Positions 17,736 through 27,278 of a DNA stretch of 64,000 nucleotides are shown here, piece after piece (the stretch's first letter is position 1; the number at the start of each line of letters is the position of its first letter). Location of the stretch: NCBI RefSeq assembly GCF_001571225.1, contig NZ_BCTJ01000009.1, positions 80,629-144,628 of the forward strand. The letters are read 5' to 3'. Under the pieces are notes generated by a model, which saw only the letters and a program-made list of their open reading frames with translations, did no database searches and was not told where the DNA came from. This stretch comes from Hydrogenophaga palleronii NBRC 102513. Lineage in GTDB: Bacteria; Pseudomonadota; Gammaproteobacteria; Burkholderiales; Burkholderiaceae_C. The translations under genes and the position numbers were made by a program.

Positions 17736-18689
17736 ATGATGAAGAAGCTGTTGCTCGCGCTGGGCGCGACCATGACCCTCACCTCGGCCATGGCCTGGCC
17801 CACCAAACCTGTCACCATCGTCGTGCCTTTCCCGCCCGGCGGATCCACCGACCTGATCGCCCGCGCGCTGCAGCCCAAACTGCAGGAGAAGTTCGGCGGC
17901 ACCTTCGTGGTGGACAACAAGCCCGGCGCCACCGGCACCATCGGCGCCACCCAGGTCGTGCGCTCTGCACCCGACGGCCACACCCTGTTCGTTTCCTCCC
18001 TCGGCCCGTTCGTGATCGCGCCCCACCTGTTCAAGGTGACCTACGACGCCGTCAAGGACTTCGACTACATCAGCGTTGCGGTGCAGGCGCCCAACGTGCT
18101 GGTGGTGCCCGCCGCCTCGCCGCACAAGAGCCTGGCCGACGTGCTGGCGTTCCAGAAAGCCAACCCGAACAAGATGACCTTCGCGTCGTCCGGCAACGGC
18201 AGCAGCGACCACCTGACGGCCGAACTCTTCTGGCAACAGACCAACACCTCGGGCGTGCACGTGCCCTACAAGGGCGGTGGCCCGGTGATGACCGACCTGC
18301 TGGGCAACCAGGTGGACTCGTCGTTCATGAACATCAACACCGCCATGCCGCAGATCACCGCGGGCAAGCTGCGCGCGCTCACCATTACCAGCGCACAACG
18401 TTCGCCCCTGCTGCCCGATGTGCCGACGCTGCAGGAACTCGGCGTGCAGCAGGCCAACGTGCAATCCTGGCAAGCCGTGGCCGGCCCCAAGGGCATGCCG
18501 GCAGACCTGAAGAACCAGCTGCAGGCCGCCATCAAGGACGCGCTGAACGACCCCGCCATCAAATCCAGGCTGCTGGAGCTGGGGTTTGAAGTCGTGGCCA
18601 ACACGCCCGAGCAGTTCACGGCATTCCAGGCCGCCGAGTTCGCGCGCTGGAAGGCGCTGATCGAAAACCGCAAGATCAAGGTGGACTGA
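17736..18689 (+). CDS. Tripartite tricarboxylate transporter-type substrate-binding protein (Bug family)
   Basis: A 317-aa periplasmic binding protein of the TctC/Bug family, with a signal peptide ending near AMAWP and the conserved start KPVTIVVPFPPGGSTDLIAR. By location it should bind galactarate, glucarate or a related diacid. The partner membrane subunits TctA and TctB are not in the window, so it either uses permeases encoded elsewhere or acts in sensing. CAGGAGAC precedes the ATG. The stop is followed at once by a copy of the hairpin repeat. Confidence 0.9.
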   Translation: MMKKLLLALGATMTLTSAMAWPTKPVTIVVPFPPGGSTDLIARALQPKLQEKFGGTFVVDNKPGATGTIGATQVVRSAPDGHTLFVSSLGPFVIAPHLFKVTYDAVKDFDYISVAVQAPNVLVVPAASPHKSLADVLAFQKANPNKMTFASSGNGSSDHLTAELFWQQTNTSGVHVPYKGGGPVMTDLLGNQVDSSFMNINTAMPQITAGKLRALTITSAQRSPLLPDVPTLQELGVQQANVQSWQAVAGPKGMPADLKNQLQAAIKDALNDPAIKSRLLELGFEVVANTPEQFTAFQAAEFARWKALIENRKIKVD

Positions 18690-18768
18690 CCCCCGCCGCG
18701 CTGCGAGCGACCCCCTGGCAGGGGGCGACACCTGAGGACCGGCGGAGCCGGTTCCTCGGTGTCTCTGG
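18690..18768 (-). repeat. Dispersed three-hairpin repeat, copy 2
   Basis: It begins at the base after the stop of the binding-protein gene. Along the transcript it reads C-tract and GC hairpin, then CCCCCTGGCAGGGGG, then the long hairpin whose arms include GACACC/GGTGTC and ACCGG/CCGGT. It is orientated opposite to transcription, as at the other stop codons. Confidence 0.8.
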
Positions 18769-18825
18769 ATGACCTCCCTGCACGCCGACAACCTTCTCCC
18801 TGTTCCAACCTCTTCACGCTGCCTC

Positions 18826-20154
18826 ATGTCGTCCACTCCCCGCATCACCGAACTGCGCGTCGTCCCTGTCGCGGGGCGCGACAGCATGTTGCTCAACCTG
18901 AGCGGTGCGCACGCGCCGTTCTTCACGCGCAACATCCTCATCCTCACCGACAGCGCCGGGCGCACCGGTGTGGGCGAGGTGCCGGGGGGCGAGAAGATCC
19001 GGCAGACGCTGGACGATGCGCGTGAACTGGTGGTGGGCCGGTCCATCGGCGAGCACCAGTCCCTGCTGCGTGAACTGCAGACCCGCTTTGCCGACCGCGA
19101 CGCGGGCGGGCGCGGCCTGCAGACCTTCGACCTGCGCACCACCATCCACGCCGTCACCGCAGTGGAATCGGCCCTGCTCGATCTGCTGGGCCAACACCTC
19201 GACGTGCCGGTTGCCGCCTTGCTGGGCGAAGGCCAGCAGCGCGAGTCGGTGGAGATGCTGGGTTACCTGTTCTTCGTCGGCGACAAGAAGAAGACGAACC
19301 TGCCTTACGCCAGCGAGCCCGGCGCCGACAACGCCTGGTTCCGCCTGCGGCACGAAGAAGCGATGACGCCCGAGTCCGTGGTGCGCCTGGCCGAGGCCGC
19401 GCGCGAGCGTTATGGCTTCAACGACTTCAAGCTCAAGGGCGGCGTGTTGCGCGGCGACGAAGAAGTGGACGCGGTGACCGCGTTGCACGAACGTTTCCCG
19501 GATGCGCGCGTCACGCTCGACCCCAATGGCGGCTGGCTGCTGAAGGACGCGATCCGCCTCGGCCAGCGCATGCGTGGCGTGGTGGCCTATGCCGAAGACC
19601 CCTGCGGCGCAGAAGACGGTTTCTCGGGCCGCGAGGTGATGGCCGAATTCCGCCGCGCCACCGGCCTGCCCACGGCCACCAACATGGTCGCCACCGACTG
19701 GCGCCAGCTCACGCACGCGCTGTCGCTGCAGAGCGTGGACATTCCGCTGGCCGACCCGCACTTCTGGACCATGGCCGGCAGCGTGCGCGTGGCGCAGACC
19801 TGCCGCGACTGGGGCCTGACCTGGGGCTCGCACTCCAACAACCACTTCGACATTTCGCTCGCCATGTTCACCCACGTCGGCGCGGCCGCACCGGGCAAGG
19901 TGACGGCCATCGACACCCACTGGATCTGGCAGGACGGCCAGCGCCTCACCAAAGAGCCGCTGCAGATCGTCGGCGGCCACGTGCAGGTGCCGAAGAAACC
20001 CGGCCTGGGGCTGGAGCTCGACATGGCCGAGCTGGAGAAGGCGCACCGGCTGTACCTCGAACACGGCCTGGGCGCGCGTGACGATGCGATGGCCATGCAG
20101 AGCCTGGTGCCGAACTGGCGCTTCGACCCGAAGCGCCCGGCGCTGGACCGCTGA
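18826..20154 (+). CDS. gudD: Glucarate dehydratase
   Basis: Enolase-superfamily enzyme converting D-glucarate (and probably L-idarate) to 5-dehydro-4-deoxy-D-glucarate. The 442-aa protein begins like the family ([18 protein letters not shown], then [11 protein letters not shown]). It shows the catalytic KxK lysine in FNDFKLKGG, metal ligands in TLDPNGG and AYAEDPCG, and the base His in [11 protein letters not shown]. The ATG at 18826 was chosen by family length; an ATG at 18769 lies against the repeat, and neither has a clear ribosome site. It feeds the same intermediate as GarD into GarL. Confidence 0.94.
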   Translation: MSSTPRITELRVVPVAGRDSMLLNLSGAHAPFFTRNILILTDSAGRTGVGEVPGGEKIRQTLDDARELVVGRSIGEHQSLLRELQTRFADRDAGGRGLQTFDLRTTIHAVTAVESALLDLLGQHLDVPVAALLGEGQQRESVEMLGYLFFVGDKKKTNLPYASEPGADNAWFRLRHEEAMTPESVVRLAEAARERYGFNDFKLKGGVLRGDEEVDAVTALHERFPDARVTLDPNGGWLLKDAIRLGQRMRGVVAYAEDPCGAEDGFSGREVMAEFRRATGLPTATNMVATDWRQLTHALSLQSVDIPLADPHFWTMAGSVRVAQTCRDWGLTWGSHSNNHFDISLAMFTHVGAAAPGKVTAIDTHWIWQDGQRLTKEPLQIVGGHVQVPKKPGLGLELDMAELEKAHRLYLEHGLGARDDAMAMQSLVPNWRFDPKRPALDR

Positions 20155-20191
20155 ATTTTTTGCCACATTGAATCAAGAAACAAGGACTGCG

Positions 20192-20980
20192 ATGAGACCC
20201 AACCGTCTGCGCGAAATCTGGGCCAAGGGAGGTGCGGTGGCCAATGGCTGGCTGGCCATTCCCAACAGCTTCTCGGCCGAGACCATGGCCCACCAGGGCT
20301 GGGACTCGTTGACCATCGACCTGCAACACGGCGTGGTCGATTACCAGACCATGGTGACCATGCTGCAGGCCATCTCCACCACCGACACCGTGCCCGTGGT
20401 GCGTGTGCCCTGGCTGGAGCCCGGCATTCTCATGAAGACGCTCGACGCCGGTGCCTACGGTGTCATCTGCCCGATGGTGAACACGCGCGAAGACGCGCAG
20501 AAGCTGGTGGCCTACACCCACTACGCGCCGCGTGGCACACGCAGCTTCGGCCCGGTGCGCGCGCTGCTCTACGGCGGCGCCGACTACCCCAAACACGCCA
20601 ACGACACCATCGTCACCTTCGCCATGATCGAGACCGCGCAGGCGCTCGACAACCTCGAAGAGATCCTGTCGGTGCCCGGCCTGGACGCCATCTACATCGG
20701 GCCGTCCGACCTGTCGCTCGCGCTCGGCTGCAATCCCACCTTCGACGACCTCGACCCCAAGGCCGCACAGGCGGTGGAGCACATCCTGGCGCGCGCCAAG
20801 GCGCACGGCCTGGTGGCCGGCATCCACAACGGTTCGCCCGAGGCCGCGGCACGCCGCATCGCCATGGGTTTCCAGTTCGTCACCATCGGCTCCGACGCCC
20901 GCCTCATGGCCGCCGGTTCGCAGCAAGTACTCTCCACCCTGCGCGCCTCGCAAGCGCCGAAGGGCGTGAGCGGCTATTGA
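20192..20980 (+). CDS. garL: 2-Dehydro-3-deoxyglucarate aldolase (HpcH/HpaI family)
   Basis: Class II aldolase expected to cleave 5-dehydro-4-deoxyglucarate (or the 2-dehydro-3-deoxy form) to pyruvate and tartronate semialdehyde. The 262-aa protein contains the family blocks GWDSLTIDLQHG, VVRVPWLEPG, DAGAYGVICPMVNTR (with RGTRSFGP) and the metal-binding MIETAQALDNLEEI, and ends with the AIYIGPSDLSLALG and NGSPEAAARRIAMGFQF regions. A weak AAGGAC ribosome site precedes it. It is 37 nt after gudD and before garR, a classic glucarate order. Confidence 0.93.
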   Translation: MRPNRLREIWAKGGAVANGWLAIPNSFSAETMAHQGWDSLTIDLQHGVVDYQTMVTMLQAISTTDTVPVVRVPWLEPGILMKTLDAGAYGVICPMVNTREDAQKLVAYTHYAPRGTRSFGPVRALLYGGADYPKHANDTIVTFAMIETAQALDNLEEILSVPGLDAIYIGPSDLSLALGCNPTFDDLDPKAAQAVEHILARAKAHGLVAGIHNGSPEAAARRIAMGFQFVTIGSDARLMAAGSQQVLSTLRASQAPKGVSGY

Positions 20981-21027
20981 TCCCCACAACCCCACCCAGC
21001 GCGGCGGGGTGTTCACAAAGGAAAAAC

Positions 21028-21912
21028 ATGAAGATCGGTTTCATCGGCCTCGGCATCATGGGCACGCCCATGGCACTGCACCTCGTCAACGCCGGCCACA
21101 CGCTGTACGTGCACACCCGCAGCCAGGTGCCCGAAGCCATCCAGGCCGCCGGTGGTGTGCGCTGCGACAACGCCGCCGCCGTGGCCCGCGAGGCCGAGGT
21201 GGTCTTCACGATGGTTCCCGACACACCCGACGTCGAGGCCGTGCTGTTCGGCGAGAACGGCGTGGCGCAGGGCTTGAGCAAAGGCAAGGTGGTGGTCGAC
21301 ATGAGCTCGATCTCGCCCATGGCCACCAAAGCGTTTGCGAAGAAGATCAACGCACTCGGCTGCGACTACATCGACGCGCCGGTGTCCGGTGGTGAAGTCG
21401 GCGCCAAGGCCGCATCGCTCACCATCATGTGCGGCGGCGACGAGGCCGTGTTCGAACGCGTGCGCCCGCTGCTGGAACTGATGGGCAAGAACATCACCCT
21501 GGTCGGCGGCAACGGCGACGGCCAGACCACCAAGGTGGCCAACCAGATCATCGTGGCGCTTAACATCGCCGCCGTGAGCGAAGCCCTGGTGTTCGCCAGC
21601 AAGGCCGGCGCCGACCCGGCCAAGGTGCGCCAGGCATTGATGGGCGGCTTCGCCGCCAGCCGCATCCTGGAAGTGCACGGTGAACGCATGATCAAGCGCA
21701 CCTTCAACCCGGGCTTCCGCATCAAGCTGCACCAGAAAGACCTGAACCTCGCGCTGCAAGGCGCGAAGGAACTCGGCGTCGGCCTGCCGCAAACCGCCAA
21801 CGCCGCGCAGCTCATGCAAGCCTGCGCCGCCAACGGCATGGGCGAGCTGGACCACTCGGCGCTGGTGAAGGCGCTGGAGTTGATGGCGAACCACGAGGTC
21901 GCGCAAGGCTGA
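21028..21912 (+). CDS. garR: Tartronate semialdehyde reductase (2-hydroxy-3-oxopropionate reductase)
   Basis: Reduces tartronate semialdehyde to D-glycerate with NADH. The 294-aa beta-hydroxyacid dehydrogenase has the Rossmann motif GFIGLGIMGTPMA at the N-terminus, the substrate loop DAPVSGGEVGA and the catalytic Lys region GDGQTTKVANQI. AAAGGA lies before the ATG. It completes the pathway from galactarate/glucarate to glycerate; a glycerate kinase is not in the window. Confidence 0.95.
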   Translation: MKIGFIGLGIMGTPMALHLVNAGHTLYVHTRSQVPEAIQAAGGVRCDNAAAVAREAEVVFTMVPDTPDVEAVLFGENGVAQGLSKGKVVVDMSSISPMATKAFAKKINALGCDYIDAPVSGGEVGAKAASLTIMCGGDEAVFERVRPLLELMGKNITLVGGNGDGQTTKVANQIIVALNIAAVSEALVFASKAGADPAKVRQALMGGFAASRILEVHGERMIKRTFNPGFRIKLHQKDLNLALQGAKELGVGLPQTANAAQLMQACAANGMGELDHSALVKALELMANHEVAQG

Positions 21913-22052
21913 GCCTGCGGGCCGGTGATGCCGCCGGGTGTGCCATGGCGGAACACTCGGTGCTAGGGTAATCCCCGGCTCCCGGTGCGGCAGGGCGTAC
22001 GGCAGGATGGGCTGTCCCCCTCCATGCCCACAACCCATCTTTTCGCCCCGCC

Positions 22053-23783
22053 ATGCCCGCTGCTTCCGCCTCCGCCGACACCCTCCGTTTTTTGCAGGCC
22101 CGCGACCTGCTGCTGCAGACCCGCGAGGACCGCGCTGCCGCGGTGGAGGGTTTCCGCTGGCCGCGGCTTCGGCATTTCAACTGGGCGCTCGACCACTTTG
22201 ACGCGCTGGCCGCAGGTCCGCAGGCCAATGACCCGGCGCTGTGGATCCTGGAGGCCGACGGCCGCGAGCAGCGCCTGAGCTTTGCCGAGCTCTCGACGCG
22301 CTCGGCGCAGGTTGCCAACTTCCTGCGCGCGCAGGGCGTGCGGCGCGGTGACCGCGTGCTGATGGTGCTGGGCAACGAATTCGCGCTGTGGGAAACCATG
22401 CTGGCCGCCATCAAGATCGGCGCGGTGCTGATCCCGGCCACCGCGCTGCTCACCGCCGACGACCTGCACGACCGCATCACGCGCGGCGACGTGCGCCACG
22501 TGGTGGCGGGCACGGCCCAGGTGCCCAAGTTCGCGGCGTTGCAGGGCGGCTTCACGCGCATCTGCGTCGGCGCGCCGCAGCCGGGCTGGCTGGACTTCGA
22601 GCGCGCACGCGAGCAAGCGACGGTGTTCGAGCCCGAAGGCCAGACCCTGGCCACCGACCCGCTGCTGCTGTACTTCACCTCCGGCACCACCGCGCTGCCC
22701 AAGCTGGTGCTGCACTCGCACCAGAGTTATCCGGTCGGCCACCTCTCCACCATGTACTGGCTCGGCCTGCGCCCGCGCGACGTGCACCTCAACATCTCGT
22801 CGCCGGGTTGGGCCAAACACGCCTGGAGCTGCTTCTTCGCGCCCTGGAACGCGGGCGCCTGCGTGTTCATCCACAACACGCCGCGCTTCAACCCGCAGGA
22901 GCTGCTGACCACGCTGGCGCGCTGCGCCGTCACCAGCTTGTGCGCGCCGCCCACCGTGTGGCGCATGTTGATCCAGGAAGACCTGGCGGCGTGGCGGCCG
23001 AAGCTGGCGCTGCGCGAAGTGATCGGCGCCGGTGAACCGCTCAACCCCGAAATCATCGAGCAGGTGCAAAAGGCCTGGGGCCTCACGCTGCGCGACGGCT
23101 ACGGCCAGACCGAAACCACGGCGCAGATCGGCAACGCCCCCGGCCAGCCGCTCAAGGCCGGCTCCATGGGGCAACCGCTGCCGGGTTACCGCATCGTGTT
23201 GCTCGATGTCGATGGCCGCGAGGCCGACGAAGGCGAGGTCTGCATTGCGCTCGACGAGCGCCCGCTCGGCCTGATGGACGCCTACCTCGACAGCGCCGAG
23301 AAAACCGCCGATGTGATGCGCGACGGCCACTACCACACGGGCGACACTGCAGCGCGCGACGCCGACGGTTACTACACCTTCGTCGGCCGCGCCGACGACG
23401 TGTTCAAGGCCTCGGACTACCGCATCAGCCCGTTTGAACTGGAGAGCGCGCTGATCGAACACGAGGCGGTGGTCGAGGTCGCGGTCGTGCCCTGCCCGGA
23501 CCCGGTGCGCACGGCGGTGCCCAAGGCCTATCTCATCCTGGCGCCGGGCGCCACGCCAGGCCCCGCGCTGGCCGAAGCCATCCTGGCGTTCGGACGGCAG
23601 CAACTCGCGCCCTACAAGCGCGTGCGCCGCATCGAGTTCGTCGCCGAACTGCCCAAGACCATCTCCGGCAAGATCCGCCGCGTGCAGTTGCGCAAGCAGG
23701 AAGTCGAGCGCCAACTGGCCGGCACGCGCGGTGAGGCCGAGTACCTGGAAGAAGACTTCCCGGCGTTGCGGCAGGCGGGCTGA
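22053..23783 (+). CDS. AMP-dependent acyl/aryl-CoA ligase
   Basis: A 576-aa member of the acyl-CoA synthetase family closest in layout to medium-chain and benzoate-CoA ligases. The ATP loop is YFTSGTTALPKLV, the adenylate motif DGYGQTETT, the hinge TGDTAARDADGYYTFVGR and the C-terminal catalytic Lys region PKTISGKIRR. It activates a carboxylic acid to its CoA thioester through an acyl-AMP. The substrate is not evident. It converges on hisC with 16 bp between stops. Confidence 0.9.
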   Translation: MPAASASADTLRFLQARDLLLQTREDRAAAVEGFRWPRLRHFNWALDHFDALAAGPQANDPALWILEADGREQRLSFAELSTRSAQVANFLRAQGVRRGDRVLMVLGNEFALWETMLAAIKIGAVLIPATALLTADDLHDRITRGDVRHVVAGTAQVPKFAALQGGFTRICVGAPQPGWLDFERAREQATVFEPEGQTLATDPLLLYFTSGTTALPKLVLHSHQSYPVGHLSTMYWLGLRPRDVHLNISSPGWAKHAWSCFFAPWNAGACVFIHNTPRFNPQELLTTLARCAVTSLCAPPTVWRMLIQEDLAAWRPKLALREVIGAGEPLNPEIIEQVQKAWGLTLRDGYGQTETTAQIGNAPGQPLKAGSMGQPLPGYRIVLLDVDGREADEGEVCIALDERPLGLMDAYLDSAEKTADVMRDGHYHTGDTAARDADGYYTFVGRADDVFKASDYRISPFELESALIEHEAVVEVAVVPCPDPVRTAVPKAYLILAPGATPGPALAEAILAFGRQQLAPYKRVRRIEFVAELPKTISGKIRRVQLRKQEVERQLAGTRGEAEYLEEDFPALRQAG

Positions 23784-23799
23784 TCCGGCCTGGGTGCGG

Positions 23800-24888
23800 C
23801 TACGGCGTGAGCCCGGCCGCGCGCAGGAAGGTGTTGTTCTCGTCCACCGTGCCCACGGTCACGCGGATGCAGCCCTGCAGGCCGTGCAGGCGGTCTTGCC
23901 GGCGCACCAGCACACCGCCGGCCAGCAGCTGCGCGTGCGCGGCCGCGGCATCGGGCGTGCGCACCAGCAGGAAGTTGGCGTGTGAGGACAGCGGCACCCA
24001 GCTCGGGTGTTGCCGCAAGGCCTGGAACAGGCGCTCGCGCTCGCTCCGCGTCTGCGCCACGCGTTCGTGCAGGTAGTCGGCGTGTGCCAGCGCCACCTCG
24101 GCACTCACCGATTGCAGCAGCGACACGCCGAACGGCGGCACCAGCTTGCGCAGTTGCTGCGCCACGGCGTCCGAGGTCAGTGCGTAACCCAGGCGCAGGC
24201 CGGCCAGGCCCCAGGCCTTGGAGAAGGTGCGCAGCAGCACCACGTGCGGGTGGCGGCGCGCCAGCGCGCGCGCGTCTTCACCACCGATGAAGTGATGATA
24301 GGCCTCGTCGACCACCAACAGCCAGCCGTTGCGGCTGGCGGTGGCCAGGCGTTCGAGTTCGTCCAGTGCGCACAGCGAACCGGTGGGGGCATGTGGGCGC
24401 GGCAGGTAGATCACGCCTTGTGGCTGCTGTGTCTCGGTGTCGGGGCTCTGCTCGTCGAGTGCGGCGATCAGGGCGTCGAAGTCCATCGACTGGTCGGCCG
24501 CGCGCAGCGGCACCTCGGTGAGCCGGGCGCCGAGCAGCTGCGCGTCCAGCCCGTAGAGCGCGAAGTTGGGCGTGACCGTGAGCACGCGGCCACCGCCCAG
24601 TGCACTGAGCTGGATCAGCAATGAGATCAGCACATTGCTGCCGGTGGTGATCACCGTGCCCGCCGGTGACCAGCCTTCGAAGCGCGCCAGCGCCTCGCTC
24701 AGGCTTTCGGCGTTGAGGTCGGTGTAACGGTGCCAGGGCAACTGGCGCAGGCGCTCCAGCGCGAGTGCCTTGAGCGCGTCGGGGAAGTCGGCGAAGGACT
24801 CGTTCTGGTCGAGCTTGACCGGGGCCGAGATGGGGGCGAAGGGGTAGTCGGGGCTGGCCAGCACGGCCGGGCGAATGGGCAGGGACAT
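23800..24888 (-). CDS. hisC: Histidinol-phosphate aminotransferase
   Basis: PLP-dependent class II aminotransferase, 362 aa. The PLP lysine is in RTFSKAWGLAGLRLGYA, with LDQNES at the N-terminus for substrate binding, TTGSNVLISLL for the cofactor phosphate and the conserved Arg near VTVGTVDEN at the C-terminus. It is not among other his genes, so it could be a second HisC copy or a related aromatic aminotransferase. It is followed by a protease gene upstream on the same strand. Confidence 0.85.
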   Translation of the reverse strand: MSLPIRPAVLASPDYPFAPISAPVKLDQNESFADFPDALKALALERLRQLPWHRYTDLNAESLSEALARFEGWSPAGTVITTGSNVLISLLIQLSALGGGRVLTVTPNFALYGLDAQLLGARLTEVPLRAADQSMDFDALIAALDEQSPDTETQQPQGVIYLPRPHAPTGSLCALDELERLATASRNGWLLVVDEAYHHFIGGEDARALARRHPHVVLLRTFSKAWGLAGLRLGYALTSDAVAQQLRKLVPPFGVSLLQSVSAEVALAHADYLHERVAQTRSERERLFQALRQHPSWVPLSSHANFLLVRTPDAAAAHAQLLAGGVLVRRQDRLHGLQGCIRVTVGTVDENNTFLRAAGLTP

Positions 24889-24919
24889 GCGGGCATTGTC
24901 CCGCCAAACGCGCAGGGGC

Positions 24920-25849
24920 TCAGGACGGGCTGCCCTTGCCCTTTGCCGTGCGGGTGTTCACCGGGGCGGCGGCGTCGGCCTGGTCGGACACGGTCACCAC
25001 GTCGGGTGCGGGCGGTGCGGCCACCACCTCCTGTTCAGCCACCGCCTCGCGCGCTTCGGTCAGCGTGAGCAGGATGTCGGCGTACCAGGCGCAGTTCAGG
25101 CCGAGCGATTCGTCCAGCACCAGGTCGCGGTTGCCCATGTCCATGCGCGCCGAGTGCACACCGAGCAGCTTCCAGGGCAGGATGGCCGAGCCGTCGGTGG
25201 GCGCGCCGAGGTCGCGCATCACCACCGCCGCGCCGCTGGTGCCGCGGTGGGTGCGGGCGTCGGTGAGGAAATAACCGTGGCCCTGAAAACGGATGCCGTA
25301 GGGCGAGGCCACCACCGCCTGGCGCAGCACCGGCAGGTGGTGCAGGCCGTCGTGGAAGCCGAGCGGAAAACCCACCACCAGCAGCGACTGGCCGGGCACC
25401 ACTTCGTTGAAGGCGGTCTGCAGGTGGTCGGGCGTGAAGGCGCGGATGACGGTGGCCTCGGGCAGGGCGCTGCGGTCGATCTCGACCACCGCGACGTCGA
25501 TGTCACCACCGCTGTCCAGGCCCTGGCGCCACACCGCCTGGCCGTCGTCGTACAGCGGGATCGAGAAGCCGGTGGAGCGCGTGAGGTTGGTGCCGTCGAT
25601 GTGCAGTTCGATCTCCAGCCGGTCGGGGAAATGCTGCGATACATCGTCGATCACCACGTGCCGGCTGGTCACCAGGTACAGGCGGCCTTCGCGCTCGAAG
25701 AAAAAGCCGCTGGCGTTGGTCAGGGGTTGCAGGCCGTGAAAGGTGGAGACGCGGGGTGTCGAGAGGAACAGCGGGTCCACGGGGGCGTCGATGTGGGCTG
25801 CGGGCACGGCGGTTTGCGGGTCTTCGGGGACAAAGGGTGGCCTGGTCAT
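24920..25849 (-). CDS. Trypsin-like serine protease without a signal peptide
   Basis: A 309-aa protein with the chymotrypsin/HtrA-like fold order: His in VTSRHVV, Asp in DSGGDIDVAVVEI and Ser in HRGTSGAAVV. The nucleophile box is GTSGAA rather than GDSGG. There is no N-terminal signal or membrane segment and no PDZ domain, so it appears cytoplasmic, with an Ala/Val-rich tail of about 45 residues. It lies 31 nt upstream of hisC on the same strand. The target is unknown. Confidence 0.75.
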   Translation of the reverse strand: MTRPPFVPEDPQTAVPAAHIDAPVDPLFLSTPRVSTFHGLQPLTNASGFFFEREGRLYLVTSRHVVIDDVSQHFPDRLEIELHIDGTNLTRSTGFSIPLYDDGQAVWRQGLDSGGDIDVAVVEIDRSALPEATVIRAFTPDHLQTAFNEVVPGQSLLVVGFPLGFHDGLHHLPVLRQAVVASPYGIRFQGHGYFLTDARTHRGTSGAAVVMRDLGAPTDGSAILPWKLLGVHSARMDMGNRDLVLDESLGLNCAWYADILLTLTEAREAVAEQEVVAAPPAPDVVTVSDQADAAAPVNTRTAKGKGSPS

Positions 25850-25995
25850 GTGGGGAGTGTCGCACCCTTGCTGGCCGCACGGGCAAGCCCGTTCCGCCTG
25901 GGGGTTTGTGGTGATGGTCGGTGTGTGTATGTGGCGGTCAGGCTAATGCGCAGGCCGTGCGCAGGTCTGTGCGTCATCACACGCTCTTGCACGGA

Positions 25996-27024
25996 TCAGG
26001 CCGGTGGTGGCAGGCGGAACTGCTTCTCGATGAAGGCCCATGCCATGCGTGTGGCGTCGGGCCCGTTGGCGTCGCTGAAGGCCTGGCTGGCCGCGCCGCC
26101 GCTCCAGGCGTGGCCCAGGCGCGAGACGTCCACCAGCGAAGCCACCACGCGCGCGCGCTGTTTGAAATCGGTCACGGCCATGGGGTGGCGCTGGCCGCGC
26201 CGCAGCACGCGTGGCGCCATTGGTTTGGCGCCTGCGTGTTCGGCCCACAGCAGGGCGGCGGCGGTGCCGTTGCGCGGTGACACCACGCCGTCGTCCGCAC
26301 CCTGGATCACCAGCAGCGGTGGCCAGCGCACGGTGGATGGCCCGGCGCTGGCGGTGCCCGGTGCCGGCAGGCGCTGGCCACGCATGGCGGCCAAAGCCGT
26401 GGCGGTGGATTCGGCCGCGCCGGGCGCCACGCCCGAATGCATCACCACCGCGCGGAAGCGTGCCGGGTGGCGCGTGGCCAGCAGGGCCGCCATGCTGGCA
26501 CCGGCCGACAGGCCGGCGATGGCGATGCGCGCCGGGTCCACCGGCTGCAGCAGGCAGACTTGGTCGATGGCCAGCATCAACAAGGCCATCTCGCTCTGCG
26601 CGCGGCCGTTGCGCAGCGCATACCAGTTCCAGCAGCGTTGCGGATGGGCCAGCCGGTCCTGCTCGGGGTAGAGCACCATGAAACGTTCGCGCCGCGCCAG
26701 CGTGTTCATGCGGGTGCTGGCGGCAAAACCTGCCGCGTCCTGGCCGCAGCCGTGCAGCATCACCAGCAGCGGCAGTCGTTCACCGGGCAGCAGATCGGGC
26801 GGGCGGTAAAGGCGGTAGCGGCGCGCGCCACCTGGGCCCATGGCCAGGCCGGGCTGCCAGTCGCCCGCGCCGGCCGCTGGCGCCTTGCGCGGCGCCGGGG
26901 TGGCCGCGCGCACCGGCTTCTTCTTGGGCGCTGCACGCGGCGGTGTGAGTGCGGCGCGCGTCACGGCGCGCAGGCTGCGGTTGAAGGCGCGTACCCAACT
27001 GGCGCTGCCGCGGCGGCGGCTCAT
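25996..27024 (-). CDS. PHB depolymerase-type esterase
   Basis: A 342-aa member of the extracellular PHB depolymerase / feruloyl-esterase-like family, with the oxyanion region LLVMLHGCGQDAAGFA, the lipase box GLSAGASMA, the Asp region QGADDGVVSPRNG and the catalytic His near RLGHAWSGG. The N-terminal 55 residues are rich in Arg, Ala, Lys and Pro without a clear Sec signal; export is therefore uncertain, and it may act inside or leave by another route. The ATG at 27024 lacks a good ribosome site. Confidence 0.88.
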   Translation of the reverse strand: MSRRRGSASWVRAFNRSLRAVTRAALTPPRAAPKKKPVRAATPAPRKAPAAGAGDWQPGLAMGPGGARRYRLYRPPDLLPGERLPLLVMLHGCGQDAAGFAASTRMNTLARRERFMVLYPEQDRLAHPQRCWNWYALRNGRAQSEMALLMLAIDQVCLLQPVDPARIAIAGLSAGASMAALLATRHPARFRAVVMHSGVAPGAAESTATALAAMRGQRLPAPGTASAGPSTVRWPPLLVIQGADDGVVSPRNGTAAALLWAEHAGAKPMAPRVLRRGQRHPMAVTDFKQRARVVASLVDVSRLGHAWSGGAASQAFSDANGPDATRMAWAFIEKQFRLPPPA

Positions 27025-27278
27025 GCGCCGGCGCGCCGGGTGCGTGGAGCGGCGGTGGACCGGGTGGGGCAGGAGAGCAGGCGGTGGCAGCGTCGCATGG
27101 GCGTTCCGTTCATGGAGCAGGGGTGTGGAACCCAGTGTGCCGCAGGCTTGTGTAACCCTGTGTGTGCGCTCCCCGGGGCACGCGGTGTTGTGTGCGCTGT
27201 CGAACCGACACAGGTGCGCCGTGCGCCCGACAGTGAACGCAGGGCACCAGGTCGGTGCCCCTGACAAGGAGAAGTCCC

